Assembly: GCF_902497555.1 (NCBI RefSeq)
Contig: NZ_CABVGP010000001.1
Span: forward strand, 1,426,001-1,490,000
Direction: 5' to 3'
Origin: Amycolatopsis camponoti
GTDB taxonomy: Bacteria > Actinomycetota > Actinomycetes > Mycobacteriales > Pseudonocardiaceae
DNA: 64,000 bases
Made by a program: the position numbers and the translations under genes. This document shows positions 1 through 9,459 of this stretch, piece after piece. The stretch's first letter is position 1; each line of letters opens with the position of its first letter. The notes beneath the pieces are model-generated. The model was given only the letters and a program-made list of their open reading frames with translations, was not told the DNA's origin and searched no databases.

Positions 1-1
1 G

Positions 2-385
2 TCGGAGGGCACGGGGCTCCTGCTGGTGCCGACGTACTTCTCGGTGTGCCCGGCGCTGGTCCCCGCGGCCCCGGGCGGCACGCCGCGGCTGCACTACCCG
101 TGCGTCCGCCAGGCCGCGCCGCCCGCGGGCTTGGGGCACGCGGCGCACCGGGCGTCGGGCAAGGCGCTGGCGGACCTGCTGGGGCCGACCCGCGCGGCGG
201 CGCTGGCGGTCCTGGCGGTGGGGTGCTCGACGTCCGAGCTGGCGGCGCGGCTGGGGGTGACGCCGTCGGCGGTCAGCAAGCACACCACGGTGCTGCGGCG
301 CGCCGGGCTGATCATCACGCACCGGGAGCGGAACACGGTCCTGCACTCGCTCACACCCCTGGGAAGCGCTCTCCTGGACACCTGA
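2..385 (+). CDS. Winged-helix (ArsR-like) transcriptional regulator, C-terminal part
   Basis: The frame enters from the left edge of the window and ends at TGA 383-385, so the start is outside. The last 70 or so codons form a winged helix: STSELAARLGVTPSAVSKH is a textbook recognition-helix segment, followed by a wing (LRRAGLIITHRERNTVLHSL) and a short tail. The preceding stretch (LLLVPTYFSVCPALV) resembles the ligand or effector region of actinobacterial regulators with an N-terminal sensing domain and a C-terminal ArsR-type HTH. It presumably binds DNA in the cytoplasm. Its target is unknown. The DNA-binding call is firm, and the subfamily is inferred from one end of the protein. Confidence 0.75.
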   Translation, partial: SEGTGLLLVPTYFSVCPALVPAAPGGTPRLHYPCVRQAAPPAGLGHAAHRASGKALADLLGPTRAAALAVLAVGCSTSELAARLGVTPSAVSKHTTVLRRAGLIITHRERNTVLHSLTPLGSALLDT

Positions 386-454
386 GGCTCGTGCACCAAG
401 CTGGACGCGGCGATGCCGGGTGGCGAGCGGCCACCGGGACACCCGCGGGGAAGC

Positions 455-1027
455 TCAGCCGAGCTTGGTCGTCGCCTCGACGAGTTCCGACAACGCCTCC
501 CGGGCCACTTCGCCGAACCCGCGCTCGTTCGCCGGCGCCACCCAGCGCGCGAAGCCCGTCGTGAACGCCAGGCCGCCGATCTCCGCGGCCAGGCTCGCCG
601 CCGGGTCGGGGACGCCACGCGCTCGCAGCGCGTCCGCCATGGCGGCCCTCAGCTTGGCCCGCTTGAGCAGCTCGCGCTCCCTCAGGTCGCTCTGGTCCGC
701 GACCACCGCCTGGACCTTGCGCGCGAACTCGCGGTGGTCCGGGCCGAACGTCGTCTCCGTGGCCGTCAGGGCCGCCGAGATCGCCTCGAGCGGGGTGGCC
801 GATGCCGGTGCCGCGGCGATCGCCTCCGCGAACGTGCGGCTCAGGATGTCCTGGCCCGCGAACAGCACTTCGCGCTTGTCGGCGAAGTGCCGGAAGAACG
901 TCCGTTTCGTCAGCCCGGCGCGTTCGGTGATCTCCGCGACCGTCACCTCGTCGTAGCCGCGCTCGAGGAACGACTCGACCGCGGCGCGCACCAGCCGCTC
1001 GCGTGCGTTCGGCTCCCAGCGGCTCAT
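455..1027 (-). CDS. TetR/AcrR family transcriptional regulator
   Basis: 190 residues, a usual TetR length. The N-terminal HTH is clear: ATG start, then VESFLERGYDEVTVAEITERAG and the recognition motif LTKRTFFRHFADKREVLF (about residues 39-56). The C-terminal three quarters is the variable ligand and dimerisation domain, with no conserved signature that names a ligand. It is transcribed divergently from the SDR gene at 1110, and the 82-base gap holds two near-identical 19-base palindromes. It is therefore very likely an autorepressor that also controls the SDR gene, released by a small ligand probably related to the SDR substrate. Regulator type is sure; target assignment is inference from position. 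Confidence 0.9.
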   Translation of the reverse strand: MSRWEPNARERLVRAAVESFLERGYDEVTVAEITERAGLTKRTFFRHFADKREVLFAGQDILSRTFAEAIAAAPASATPLEAISAALTATETTFGPDHREFARKVQAVVADQSDLRERELLKRAKLRAAMADALRARGVPDPAASLAAEIGGLAFTTGFARWVAPANERGFGEVAREALSELVEATTKLG

Positions 1028-1042
1028 GCCCCCAGTTTAAGC

Positions 1043-1095
1043 GATGACACCCGGTGTCGTCATACGTGCTACGTTTGATGGCACCAGGTGTCATC
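1043..1095. promoter_or_regulatory. Tandem TetR operators between divergent tetR and SDR genes
   Basis: Two 19-base palindromes: GATGACACC-C-GGTGTCGTC at 1043-1061 and GATGGCACC-A-GGTGTCATC at 1077-1095. Each has one mismatched pair, and their centres are 34 bases apart. They cover the start side of the TetR gene and the ribosome-binding region of the SDR gene. Consensus half-site GATGACACC. Binding by the adjacent TetR protein is inferred from position and symmetry. Confidence 0.8.
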
Positions 1096-1109
1096 ACAAG
1101 GAGGTTCTC

Positions 1110-1982
1110 ATGCGTGTCTTCGTCACCGGGGCCAGCGGCTGGATCGGCTCGGCCCTCGTGCCCGAATTGCTCGAGGCCGGCCACCAGGTCGTCGGCCTCG
1201 CCCGGTCGGACGCCTCCGCGGCGGCCGTCGAAGAAAGGGGTGCCGAGGTGCTCCGGGGTGACCTGGACGACCTCGAGACGCTCGCGAAGGGCGCCGCGGA
1301 CGCCGATGCCGTCGTCCACCTCGCCTTCGGGCACGACTTCAGCCGGATGGACGCCGCGATCCGGGCCGACGCGGCCGCCGTCGAAGCCATGGCCGCCGTG
1401 CTCGAAGGCAAGGTGCTGGTGGCCGCCTCGGGGACGCCGTCGGTGCCAGGGGGCGTGGCGACCGAGCGGGACGACCCCGCCGGCTTCGGCCTGGTGGCGG
1501 GCCGGATGGACAACGCCCGTGCCGTCGTGAAGACGGCGGAGAACGGCGTCCGCGCGTCGGTCGTCCGGCTGCCGCGGTCGGTGCACGGGGAAGGGGACGC
1601 CCACGGGCTCATCACGCGGCTCATCGCCGCGGGGAAGCAGAAGGGCGTCGCGGCCTACGTCGGCGACGGGACGGCTCGCTGGCCGGCGGTGCACGTCCTC
1701 GACGCGGCCCACCTGTTCCGCCTGGCGCTGGAGCAGGCGCCCGCGGGCTCGATGCTGCACGCGGTGGGCGACGAGGGCGTGGCCATCCGGGACGTCGCGG
1801 ACGTGGTCGGCCGCCGGCTCGGCCTCCCCGTCACGTCCGTCGAGGCCGACGAACTCGGCTTCCTCGGCGCGCTGCTGGCGATCGACCAGCCGGCGTCCGC
1901 GGACGGGACCCGGGAGCTGCTCGGCTGGCGGCCGGAACACCCGGGACTGCTCGACGACCTCGAAAACGGTTACTACGACTGA
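1110..1982 (+). CDS. NAD(P)-dependent epimerase/dehydratase (extended SDR)
   Basis: 290 residues from ATG 1110, which follows a good AAGGAGG at 1098-1104. In-frame upstream starts would run through the operators, so I rejected them. The N-terminus carries the Rossmann nucleotide-binding motif VTGASGWIGSAL (TGxxGxxG), then GDLDD and a VVHLAF strand typical of extended SDRs. The family acts on nucleotide sugars or small carbonyl compounds, and nothing here fixes the substrate. The classical YxxxK pair is not obvious in this sequence, so it may belong to the atypical SDR branch. It is regulated by the divergent TetR through the twin operators and is probably an inducible detoxification or redox enzyme. 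Confidence 0.85.
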   Translation: MRVFVTGASGWIGSALVPELLEAGHQVVGLARSDASAAAVEERGAEVLRGDLDDLETLAKGAADADAVVHLAFGHDFSRMDAAIRADAAAVEAMAAVLEGKVLVAASGTPSVPGGVATERDDPAGFGLVAGRMDNARAVVKTAENGVRASVVRLPRSVHGEGDAHGLITRLIAAGKQKGVAAYVGDGTARWPAVHVLDAAHLFRLALEQAPAGSMLHAVGDEGVAIRDVADVVGRRLGLPVTSVEADELGFLGALLAIDQPASADGTRELLGWRPEHPGLLDDLENGYYD

Positions 1983-1992
1983 TAGTGGTACA

Positions 1993-2032
1993 GCGCCGGC
2001 GGAGGTGGCGACAGTGACACCTCCGCCGGCGC
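1993..2032. terminator. Bidirectional hairpin terminator
   Basis: Perfect 15-base arms GCGCCGGCGGAGGTG (1993-2007) and its complement (2018-2032) around a 10-base loop. It lies between the convergent ends of the SDR gene (1982) and gltD (2039). There is no T-tract, as is common in high-GC actinomycetes. Confidence 0.85.
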
Positions 2033-2038
2033 CGGGTC

Positions 2039-3490
2039 TTACGCGATCGGCCGGTCCGTCGGCGCGATCGGCCGGGGCAGGACCTCGCGCCCGGTCAGGT
2101 AGGCGTCGACGCCGGCCGCGGCGCTGCGGCCCTCCGCGATCGCCCAGACGATCAGGGACTGGCCGCGGCCCATGTCACCGGCCACGAACACGTTGTCCAG
2201 GCTCGTCTTGAACGCCTTGTCGCGGGCCACGTTGCCGCGCGGGTCCAGCTCGACGCCCAGGTCCTCGATCAGGCCCTTCTTCTGCGGCCCGAGGAAGCCC
2301 ATCGCCAGCAGGACGAGCTGGGCGGGCAGCTCGCGCTCGGACCCGTCGACCGGGACGAACTTGCCGCCCTCGTTGCGCACCTCGACCAGCTTCAGCGCCC
2401 GCACGCGGCCATCCGCGTCACCCAGGAACTCCTGCGTGTTCACCGCGTACAGCCGCTCGCCGCCCTCTTCGTGCGCCGAGGACACCCGGTAGATCATCGG
2501 GTACGTCGGCCACGGGTGGGCGTCGGACCGGGCCTCCGGCGGCTTGGGCATGATCTCGAGCTGCGTCACCGAACGCGCGCCCTGGCGGTGCGACGTCCCG
2601 ACGCAGTCCGCGCCCGTGTCGCCGCCGCCGATGACGACGACGTCCAGGCCCTCGGCCGAATACGGGGACTCGGCGAGGTCACCGGACGCGACCCGGTTGG
2701 CCGGCGGCAGGAACTCCATCGCCTGGTGGATGCCGTCCAGCTCCCGGCCGGGGATCGGCAGGTCGCGCCAGTCGGTGGCCCCGCCCGCGAGCACGACCGC
2801 GTCGTACGACGACCGCAGCTCGTCGGCGGAAAGATCCACCCCGACGTTCACCGACGTGCGGAACTCCGTGCCCTCGGCCTCCATCTGCGCGAGACGGCGG
2901 TCGAGGCGGTGCTTCTCCATCTTGAACTCGGGGATGCCGTAGCGCAGCAGCCCGCCGATCTTGTCGGCCCGCTCGAGGACCACGACGCTGTGGCCCGCGC
3001 GCGTGAGCTGCTGCGCCGCGGCGAGTCCCGACGGGCCGGAGCCCACGACCGCGACCTTCTTGCCCGTGCGGACGGTGGGCGGCTGCGGCGTCACCCAGCC
3101 CTCTTCGAAAGCGCGGTCGACGATGGAGATCTCGACGCGCTTGATCGTCACCGGGTCGTCGTTGATCCCGAGCACGCACGCGGTTTCGCACGGCGCCGGG
3201 CACAGGGTGCCGGTGAACTCCGGGAAGTTGTTGGTCGCGTGCAGCCGTTCGATGGCCTGCTGCCAGTCTTCCCGCCACACCAGGGTGTTCCACTCGGGGA
3301 TGAGGTTCCCGAGCGGGCAGCCCTGGTGGCAGAACGGGATGCCGCAGTCCATGCAGCGGCCGGCCTGCTTCTCCAGCTTCGTCGACGCGAAGTCCTCGTA
3401 GACCTCTCGCCAGTCCATCAGCCGCAGGTCGACCGGACGGCGCTTCGGCTCTTCGCGGGTGGTGGTCAGAAAGCCCTTGGGGTCAGCCAT
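2039..3490 (-). CDS. gltD: Glutamate synthase small (beta) subunit, NADPH-dependent
   Basis: 483 residues, the normal GltD length. The N-terminus has the two cysteine clusters that bind 4Fe-4S centres ([20 protein letters not shown] and [12 protein letters not shown], about residues 43-110). These are followed by an FAD-binding [13 protein letters not shown] motif and a second GGGDTGADC motif for NADPH. The subunit passes electrons from NADPH to GltB, which makes two glutamates from 2-oxoglutarate and glutamine. It overlaps the end of gltB by 8 bases (3483-3490), so the two are translationally coupled and made in fixed ratio. This is ammonium assimilation in the cytoplasm. Identification is firm. 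Confidence 0.97.
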   Translation of the reverse strand: MADPKGFLTTTREEPKRRPVDLRLMDWREVYEDFASTKLEKQAGRCMDCGIPFCHQGCPLGNLIPEWNTLVWREDWQQAIERLHATNNFPEFTGTLCPAPCETACVLGINDDPVTIKRVEISIVDRAFEEGWVTPQPPTVRTGKKVAVVGSGPSGLAAAQQLTRAGHSVVVLERADKIGGLLRYGIPEFKMEKHRLDRRLAQMEAEGTEFRTSVNVGVDLSADELRSSYDAVVLAGGATDWRDLPIPGRELDGIHQAMEFLPPANRVASGDLAESPYSAEGLDVVVIGGGDTGADCVGTSHRQGARSVTQLEIMPKPPEARSDAHPWPTYPMIYRVSSAHEEGGERLYAVNTQEFLGDADGRVRALKLVEVRNEGGKFVPVDGSERELPAQLVLLAMGFLGPQKKGLIEDLGVELDPRGNVARDKAFKTSLDNVFVAGDMGRGQSLIVWAIAEGRSAAAGVDAYLTGREVLPRPIAPTDRPIA

Positions 3491-6400
3491 GTGCGGCCTC
3501 CATGATCGCCTCGTTCACGTCGCGCCCGTCCCGCTCGGCCTGAACCTGGGCCGCGAGCACGCGCTTGTAGTCCTTCGGCATGACCTTCCCGAAGCGGTCG
3601 ACGCCCGCGTCCCAGTCGGCCAGCAGCTCCCGCGCGACGGCGGATTCCGTTTCGTCGTAGTGCTTCTCCAGCGTCTCGCGCAGGAAGTCCGCGTCCTCGG
3701 AGTCGAGCGGGTCGATGTCGACCATCTCCGGGTTGACGCGGTGCGCGGGCAGGTCCAGCACGTACGCGATGCCACCGGACATGCCGGCCGCGAAGTTGCG
3801 GCCGATCTGCCCCAGCACGACCATCCGGCCGCCGGTCATGTACTCGCCGCCGTGGTCGCCGACGCCTTCGACGACGGCCAGCGCGCCCGAGTTGCGCACG
3901 CAGAACCGCTCGCCGACCTTGCCGCGGATGAAGATCTCGCCGCTGGTCGCGCCGTAGGCGATCACGTTGCCGGCGATGATGTGGTCCTCGGCGGCGATCC
4001 GCGCGTCCTGCGACGGCCGCACGATCAGCCGGCCGCCGGAGAGTCCCTTGCCGACGTAGTCGTTGCCGTCGCCGTAGAGCCGCAGCGTGATGCCCTTCGG
4101 CACGAACGCGCCGAACGACTGGCCGGCGGTCCCGGTGAAGGTGACGTCGATGGTGTCGTCGGGCAGGCCTTCGCCGCCCCACCGCCGGGTCAGCTCCGAG
4201 CCGAGCATCGTGCCGACGGTCCGGTTCACGTTGCGGACGGGCAGCTCCAGCCGCACCTTGTCACCCGAGTTCAACGCGCCTTCGGCGAGCTGGATCAGCG
4301 TGTTGTCCAGCGCCTTCTCGAGCCCGTGGTCCTGCTGGGTCTGCTGCAGGCGCAGGCCCGCCGGGGCCATCTCGGGCACGTGGAAGATCGGCGACAGGTC
4401 GAGCCCGGCCGCCTTCCAGTGGTCGACGGCCTTGCGCTTGTCGAGGAACTCGGCGTGGCCGACGGCCTCGGCGATCGACCGGAAGCCGAGCTCCGCCAGG
4501 TACTCGCGCACTTCCTGGGCGATGAACTCGAAGAAGTTGACGACGTACTCGGCCTTGCCGCTGAACTTCTCACGCAGCTTCGGGTTCTGCGTCGCGACGC
4601 CGACCGGGCACGTGTCGAGGTGGCAGACGCGCATCATGATGCAGCCCGAAACGACCAGCGGCGCGGTCGCGAAGCCGAACTCCTCGGCGCCGAGCAGCGC
4701 CGCGACGATGACGTCACGGCCGGTCTTGAGCTGGCCGTCGGTCTGCACCACGATCCGGTCGCGCAGCCGGTTGGCCAGCAGCGTCTGCTGCGTCTCGGCC
4801 AGGCCGAGCTCCCACGGGCCGCCCGCGTGCTTGATGGACGACAGCGGCGACGCGCCGGTTCCGCCGTCGTGGCCCGAGATGAGCACGACGTCGGCGTGCG
4901 CCTTCGAGACGCCCGCCGCGACCGTGCCGACGCCGACCTCGGAGACCAGCTTCACGTGGATGCGGGCCTTCGGGTTGGCGTTCTTCAGGTCGTGGATCAG
5001 CTGGGCGAGGTCCTCGATCGAGTAGATGTCGTGGTGCGGCGGCGGCGAAATCAAGCCCACGCCCGGCGTCGAGAACCGCGTCTTCGCGATCCACGGGTAC
5101 ACCTTCGCGCCGGGCAGCTGCCCGCCTTCGCCGGGCTTCGCGCCCTGCGCCATCTTGATCTGGATGTCGTCGGCGTTGACGAGGTACTCGCTCGTGACGC
5201 CGAAGCGGCCCGACGCGACCTGCTTGACCGCTGAGCGGCGCTCCGGGTCGTAGAGGCGCTCCGCGTCTTCGCCGCCCTCGCCGGTGTTGGACTTCCCGCC
5301 GAGGCGGTTCATCGCGATGGCGAGGGTCTGGTGCATCTCCATCGAGATCGAGCCGTAGGAGATGGCGCCGGTGGCGAACCGCTTGACGATCTCGGAGACC
5401 GGTTCGACCTCCTCGATCGGCACCGGCGCGCGCTTGCCGTACTTGAAGTCGAACAGCCCGCGCAGCGTCAGCAGCTTCTCGGACTGGTCGTCGACGGCCT
5501 TCGTGTACTCCTTGAAGACGTCGTACTTCCCGGCCCGCGTGGAGTGCTGCAGCTTGAACACCGTCTGCGGGTTGAACAGGTGCGGCTCGCCTTCGCGGCG
5601 CCACTGGTAGTCCGCGCCGGTCTCCAGCTCGCGGTGGGCGGGGCGGACGCCGTCGGCCGGGAAGGCGTAGGCGTGCCGCTTCGCGACCTCGTCGGCCAGC
5701 GTCTCGAAGCCGACGCCGCCGAGGCGGGACGTCGTGCCGGTGAAGCAGTTGTCGACGACCTCCTCGCCGAGCCCGACCGCTTCGAAGATCTGCGCGCCGG
5801 TGTAGGACGCGACGGTCGAGACACCCATCTTGGACATCGTCTTGCGGACGCCCTTGCCCAGCGCCTTGATCAGGTTCTGCGTCGCCTGCTTCGGCGTCAC
5901 GCCCGGGATCAGGCCCTGGTGGGCCATCTCCTCGACGGTCGCCATCGCCAGGTACGGGTTCACCGCGGCGACGCCGTAGCCGATGAGCAGGGCGATGTGG
6001 TGCACCTCGCGCGCGTCGCCGGCCTCGACGATGAGGCCGACCTGCGTGCGCGTCTTCTCGCGGACGAGGTGGTGGTGCACCGCGCCGGTGAGCAGCAGCG
6101 AGGGGATCGGCGCGTGGTGCTCGTCGACGCCGCGGTCGGACAGCACGATCAGCCGTGCGCCGTCCTCGATCGCCTCCGACACCTCGGCGCGGATCTCGTC
6201 GAGCCGCTGGACCAGCGCTTCGCCGCCGCCGTGGACGTTGTAGCGGCCGAGCACGGTGACCGCCTGGAACTCCGGCAGCGTGCCGTCGTCGTTGACGTGG
6301 ACCAGCTTGGCGAGCTGGTCGTTGTCGAGCACCGGGAACGGCAGTGCGATCCGGCGGCACGACGCGGCGTTGCCGGCCAGCAGGTTCGGCTCGGCGCCGA

Positions 6401-8054
6401 TCTGCGTGCCGAGCGCGGTGACGAGCTCCTCGCGGATGGCGTCCAGCGGCGGGTTCGTGACCTGGGCGAACAGCTGGATGAAGTAGTCGAAGATCAGCCG
6501 CGGCCGGCTCGACAGCGTCGCGATCGGCGAGTCGTTGCCCATCGAGCCGATCGGCTCCGCGCCGGTGCGGGCCATCGGCTCGAGGATGGCTTCGAGCTCT
6601 TCCTCGGTGTAGCCGAACGCCTGCTGGCGGCGGACGAGCGCGGCGTGCAGCGGCACCTCGCGGTCGCGCTCGGGCAGGTCTTCGAGCTGCAGCAGGCCGG
6701 CCTCGACCCACTCGTCGTACGGGTGCGCGGTGGCCAGCTCGGTCTTGACCTCGTCGTCCTCGACGATGCGGCCTTCGACGGTGTCGACGAGGAACATCCG
6801 GCCGGGCTCGAGGCGTCCCTTCCGGACGATCGTCGCCGGGTCGATGTCGAGCACGCCGACCTCGGAGGCGAGCACGACGAGGCCGTCGTCGGTCACCCAG
6901 TACCGCCCGGGGCGCAGGCCGTTGCGGTCGAGCACCGCCCCGATCTGGCTGCCGTCGGTGAAGGCGACGAGCGCCGGGCCGTCCCACGGCTCCATCAGGG
7001 TCGAGTGGAACTCGTAGAAGGCGCGTCGCGCCGGGTCCATTTCCTGGTGGTTCTCCCAGGCTTCCGGGATCATCATGAGAACCGCGTGCGGCAGCGAGCG
7101 GCCGCCCAGGTGGAGCAGCTCCAGGACTTCGTCGAACGACGCCGAGTCGCTGGCGCCGCGCGTGATCACCGGGTAGATCCGCTTGAGGTCGCCCGGGACC
7201 AGGTCGGTTTCGAGGAGGGCCTCGCGGGCGTCCATCCAGTTGCGGTTGCCGCGCAAGGTGTTGATCTCGCCGTTGTGCGCCACGTAGCGGTACGGGTGCG
7301 CCAGCGGCCACGACGGGAAGGTGTTGGTGGAGAAGCGGGAGTGCACGAGGCCGATGGCGCTGGTGACGCGCTCGTCTGTCAGGTCGGCGAAGAAGCGCTC
7401 GACCTGGGGCTCGGTGAGCATTCCTTTGTAGACGATCGTGCGCGAGGAGAGGCTCGGGAAGTAGACGTCTTCCTCGGCCAGCTCGTGCTCGGCGCGCTTG
7501 CGGACGCAGAACGCGCTGCGCTCGATGTGCAGCGGGTCCGAGTGCTCCGGCTTCGGGCGGCGCGCGGCGAGGAACAGCTGCGTGAAGTGCGGCATGGTCT
7601 CGGCCGCGGTCGGCCCGCAGTGCTCGGTGTGCACGGGCAGCTCGCGCCAGCCGAGGACGCGCATGTCCTCCTCGGCGGCGATGCGCTCGATGGTCGTCAT
7701 GGCCCGGCCGCGGCGCTTTTCGTCCTGCGGCAGGAAAGCCGTGCCGACGGCGTAGGTGCCCGGCTCGGGGAGCTCGAAGTCCACGACCTCGCGGTAGAAC
7801 TCGTCCGGGATCTGGATCAGCAGTCCGGCGCCGTCGCCGGTGTCCGGTTCGGCGCCCCGCGCCCCGCGATGTTCCAGGTTGCGCAACGCGACCAGGGCCT
7901 TGGCGACGATCGCATGATCGCGTCGTCCGGTCAGGTCGGCGACGAAGGCGACACCGCAGGCGTCGTGTTCGTAGTCGCTCCGGTAGAGGCCCTCGGCCTC
8001 GGCGTTGCTGAGCTGCTGCCCCGCGCGGGGCAGGGAACGGGCACGGTGGGTCAC
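3483..8054 (-). CDS. gltB: Glutamate synthase large (alpha) subunit
   Basis: 1523 residues from GTG 8054, preceded by a clear GGGAGG. Domain order is typical: a short propeptide, then the type II glutamine amidotransferase with catalytic Cys33 (HDACGVAF) expected to become the N-terminus after processing; a central domain; an FMN-binding synthase domain with [13 protein letters not shown] and the 3Fe-4S cysteines in [15 protein letters not shown]; and a C-terminal beta-helix with Gly-rich repeats. It hydrolyses glutamine and channels ammonia to 2-oxoglutarate. It is first in the gltBD operon, and the 550-base upstream gap should hold its promoter. Confidence 0.97.
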   Translation of the reverse strand: MTHRARSLPRAGQQLSNAEAEGLYRSDYEHDACGVAFVADLTGRRDHAIVAKALVALRNLEHRGARGAEPDTGDGAGLLIQIPDEFYREVVDFELPEPGTYAVGTAFLPQDEKRRGRAMTTIERIAAEEDMRVLGWRELPVHTEHCGPTAAETMPHFTQLFLAARRPKPEHSDPLHIERSAFCVRKRAEHELAEEDVYFPSLSSRTIVYKGMLTEPQVERFFADLTDERVTSAIGLVHSRFSTNTFPSWPLAHPYRYVAHNGEINTLRGNRNWMDAREALLETDLVPGDLKRIYPVITRGASDSASFDEVLELLHLGGRSLPHAVLMMIPEAWENHQEMDPARRAFYEFHSTLMEPWDGPALVAFTDGSQIGAVLDRNGLRPGRYWVTDDGLVVLASEVGVLDIDPATIVRKGRLEPGRMFLVDTVEGRIVEDDEVKTELATAHPYDEWVEAGLLQLEDLPERDREVPLHAALVRRQQAFGYTEEELEAILEPMARTGAEPIGSMGNDSPIATLSSRPRLIFDYFIQLFAQVTNPPLDAIREELVTALGTQIGAEPNLLAGNAASCRRIALPFPVLDNDQLAKLVHVNDDGTLPEFQAVTVLGRYNVHGGGEALVQRLDEIRAEVSEAIEDGARLIVLSDRGVDEHHAPIPSLLLTGAVHHHLVREKTRTQVGLIVEAGDAREVHHIALLIGYGVAAVNPYLAMATVEEMAHQGLIPGVTPKQATQNLIKALGKGVRKTMSKMGVSTVASYTGAQIFEAVGLGEEVVDNCFTGTTSRLGGVGFETLADEVAKRHAYAFPADGVRPAHRELETGADYQWRREGEPHLFNPQTVFKLQHSTRAGKYDVFKEYTKAVDDQSEKLLTLRGLFDFKYGKRAPVPIEEVEPVSEIVKRFATGAISYGSISMEMHQTLAIAMNRLGGKSNTGEGGEDAERLYDPERRSAVKQVASGRFGVTSEYLVNADDIQIKMAQGAKPGEGGQLPGAKVYPWIAKTRFSTPGVGLISPPPHHDIYSIEDLAQLIHDLKNANPKARIHVKLVSEVGVGTVAAGVSKAHADVVLISGHDGGTGASPLSSIKHAGGPWELGLAETQQTLLANRLRDRIVVQTDGQLKTGRDVIVAALLGAEEFGFATAPLVVSGCIMMRVCHLDTCPVGVATQNPKLREKFSGKAEYVVNFFEFIAQEVREYLAELGFRSIAEAVGHAEFLDKRKAVDHWKAAGLDLSPIFHVPEMAPAGLRLQQTQQDHGLEKALDNTLIQLAEGALNSGDKVRLELPVRNVNRTVGTMLGSELTRRWGGEGLPDDTIDVTFTGTAGQSFGAFVPKGITLRLYGDGNDYVGKGLSGGRLIVRPSQDARIAAEDHIIAGNVIAYGATSGEIFIRGKVGERFCVRNSGALAVVEGVGDHGGEYMTGGRMVVLGQIGRNFAAGMSGGIAYVLDLPAHRVNPEMVDIDPLDSEDADFLRETLEKHYDETESAVARELLADWDAGVDRFGKVMPKDYKRVLAAQVQAERDGRDVNEAIMEAAHG

Positions 8055-8610
8055 GGCTGGCCGCCTCCCAAGGCGTTGGCGCGACCGGTACTCACTCCAT
8101 CGTGTGGTTCGAGCTGAACCGGTTAACGAAGTGGTCCGGTACCGCGATGGTCAGTCGAGAACAGTTGCTGTTGTCGGCGTTGTCTGAAGTGCAAGATGCC
8201 GCGAGCGCGGGCCGGGCGCCGCAGTGCTCATTTAGTGACGCCGGAAACCGGACGCGGGTCATCTGGGAGGCCGCACAACACTGGGCAGCCGAACGTGTCG
8301 GTCCTGCGTGCGCGCACGGGCAGACCACGGTGGTGGGGGTCGGCTCGAGCGCGCGGTGTTACTCCCGGGTTCGCCGGGTCTTATGACGATAGTGTGAATT
8401 CGCTGTTATCGACATACGTCGTTGTCCCAGGGTGGGAAATGCCACGCTTACGTTGACGGGCCCCAGGGTAGTCCCATATGCCGGGCTGTTCCTCCCGAGT
8501 ATCGGAAAATAGCGGCCCTGACCTGCGGAAACGTCTGTCTCAAGTGGTCTGGGGCACGTGTCGCGGCACCCGTGCGGGGTGGCAAGCTGAGTGCATGACG
8601 GACTCGGCCG
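8055..8610. other. Long intergenic region upstream of gltB and yigZ-like gene
   Basis: 556 bases between divergent genes, visibly lower in GC than its surroundings at 8100-8200 and 8380-8520. I found no convincing protein-coding frame and no tRNA. It contains an inverted repeat GGTTC-GAGCT-GAACC (8106-8120) running into AACCGGTT (8117-8124), about 50 bases upstream of the gltB start. This is a candidate operator or promoter element for nitrogen control. Near the other end, ATG 8595 opens a 7-codon frame whose TGA overlaps the start codon of the next gene. Promoters for both genes must lie here, but I cannot place them exactly. Confidence 0.5.
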
Positions 8611-9243
8611 ATGACTGATCGTTATCTCTCCGTGGCTCGTTCCGGGGTGCACGAGATCGAGATCAAGCGCTCCCGCTTCCTCTGCGCGCTGGCTCCGGTG
8701 ACGTCGGAAGAGGCCGCGCGCGAGTTCATCGCGGCCCGCCGGCGCGCCGAACCCGGGGCGCGGCACCACTGTCACGCGTTCGTTTTGGGGCCGGATGGGC
8801 GGACTCGGCGGTCCAGTGACGACGGTGAGCCGGCGGGGACCGCGGGCACGCCGATGCTGGAGGTGCTGCGGCGCCGGTCGATCACGGACACCGTCGCGGT
8901 GGTGACGCGCTACTTCGGGGGAGTGCTGCTGGGGGCGGGCGGCTTGATCCGCGCGTACGGTCAGTCCGTTTCGGACGCACTGGAAGTGGTTGGTGTACTA
9001 GAACACCGGCGTCTCAGGCTCGTGGAGGTGGCGGTGAGTTACGACCGCGCGGGCCGGCTGGAGAACGACTTGAGAGCGTCTTCGTACTTGGTCCACGCGA
9101 CTCACTTCGACGCGTCGGCTCGCTTCGAGATCGGCCTGGCGCCGGACGAGGTCCCGGCTTTCGAAGGTTGGCTCGCGAACCTGACGAACGGCGAAGCCAC
9201 CGCGACCGAACTCGGCGACCACTGGGTGGTCCACCGGCGCTGA
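8611..9243 (+). CDS. YigZ/IMPACT family protein (UPF0029)
   Basis: 210 residues, the usual length for the bacterial YigZ family. The N-terminal IMPACT domain is recognisable from SRFLCALAPV, HHCHAFVLG, SSDDGEPAGTAGTPML and VTRYFGGVLLGAGGLIRAYG. The last two blocks are the family's most conserved stretches. A smaller ferredoxin-fold C-terminal domain (DUF1949-like) follows. Members are linked to translation or stress responses, but the biochemical role in bacteria is not settled, so I assign none. The ATG at 8611 overlaps the TGA of a tiny 7-codon frame starting at 8595. It is divergent from gltB. Confidence 0.9.
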   Translation: MTDRYLSVARSGVHEIEIKRSRFLCALAPVTSEEAAREFIAARRRAEPGARHHCHAFVLGPDGRTRRSSDDGEPAGTAGTPMLEVLRRRSITDTVAVVTRYFGGVLLGAGGLIRAYGQSVSDALEVVGVLEHRRLRLVEVAVSYDRAGRLENDLRASSYLVHATHFDASARFEIGLAPDEVPAFEGWLANLTNGEATATELGDHWVVHRR

Positions 9244-9384
9244 GTGGTCCGGTCGCGGAACCGGTTGGCGCACAACGGACTTTCGGTGCTTCCGCGACAG
9301 GGTCCCGCCGTGGCACCATGTCGTCCCACCGAGTTCCGGTACCACTTCGATCGCCACAACGTCGTCGACGCGGCTCGTTCCACG

Positions 9385-9425
9385 CTGACAACGTTGTCAG
9401 AAACGCTTGCCCGACAACGTTGTCG
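9385..9425. promoter_or_regulatory. LacI-family operators upstream of the GH92 gene
   Basis: A perfect 16-base palindrome CTGACAACGTTGTCAG at 9385-9400 and a 14-base palindrome CGACAACGTTGTCG at 9412-9425, 26 bases centre to centre. A degenerate third copy (CACAACGTCGTCG) lies near 9355-9367. The central CG with ACAACGTTGT symmetry is typical of LacI-family sugar repressor sites. No LacI gene is in the window, so the repressor is encoded elsewhere. Confidence 0.75.
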
Positions 9426-9459
9426 CCCGGCGGAAGGTGCGACAAGGAGGGAAGGTTCC

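Noticed and set aside
8092..8590. Small genes inside the gltB upstream gap
   Set aside because: The few open frames have no ribosome site, no composition typical of coding sequence here and no recognisable domain.
9244..9459. N-terminal extension of the GH92 protein
   Set aside because: It would read through the two operators and lacks a ribosome site. The signal peptide begins at the ATG at 9460.
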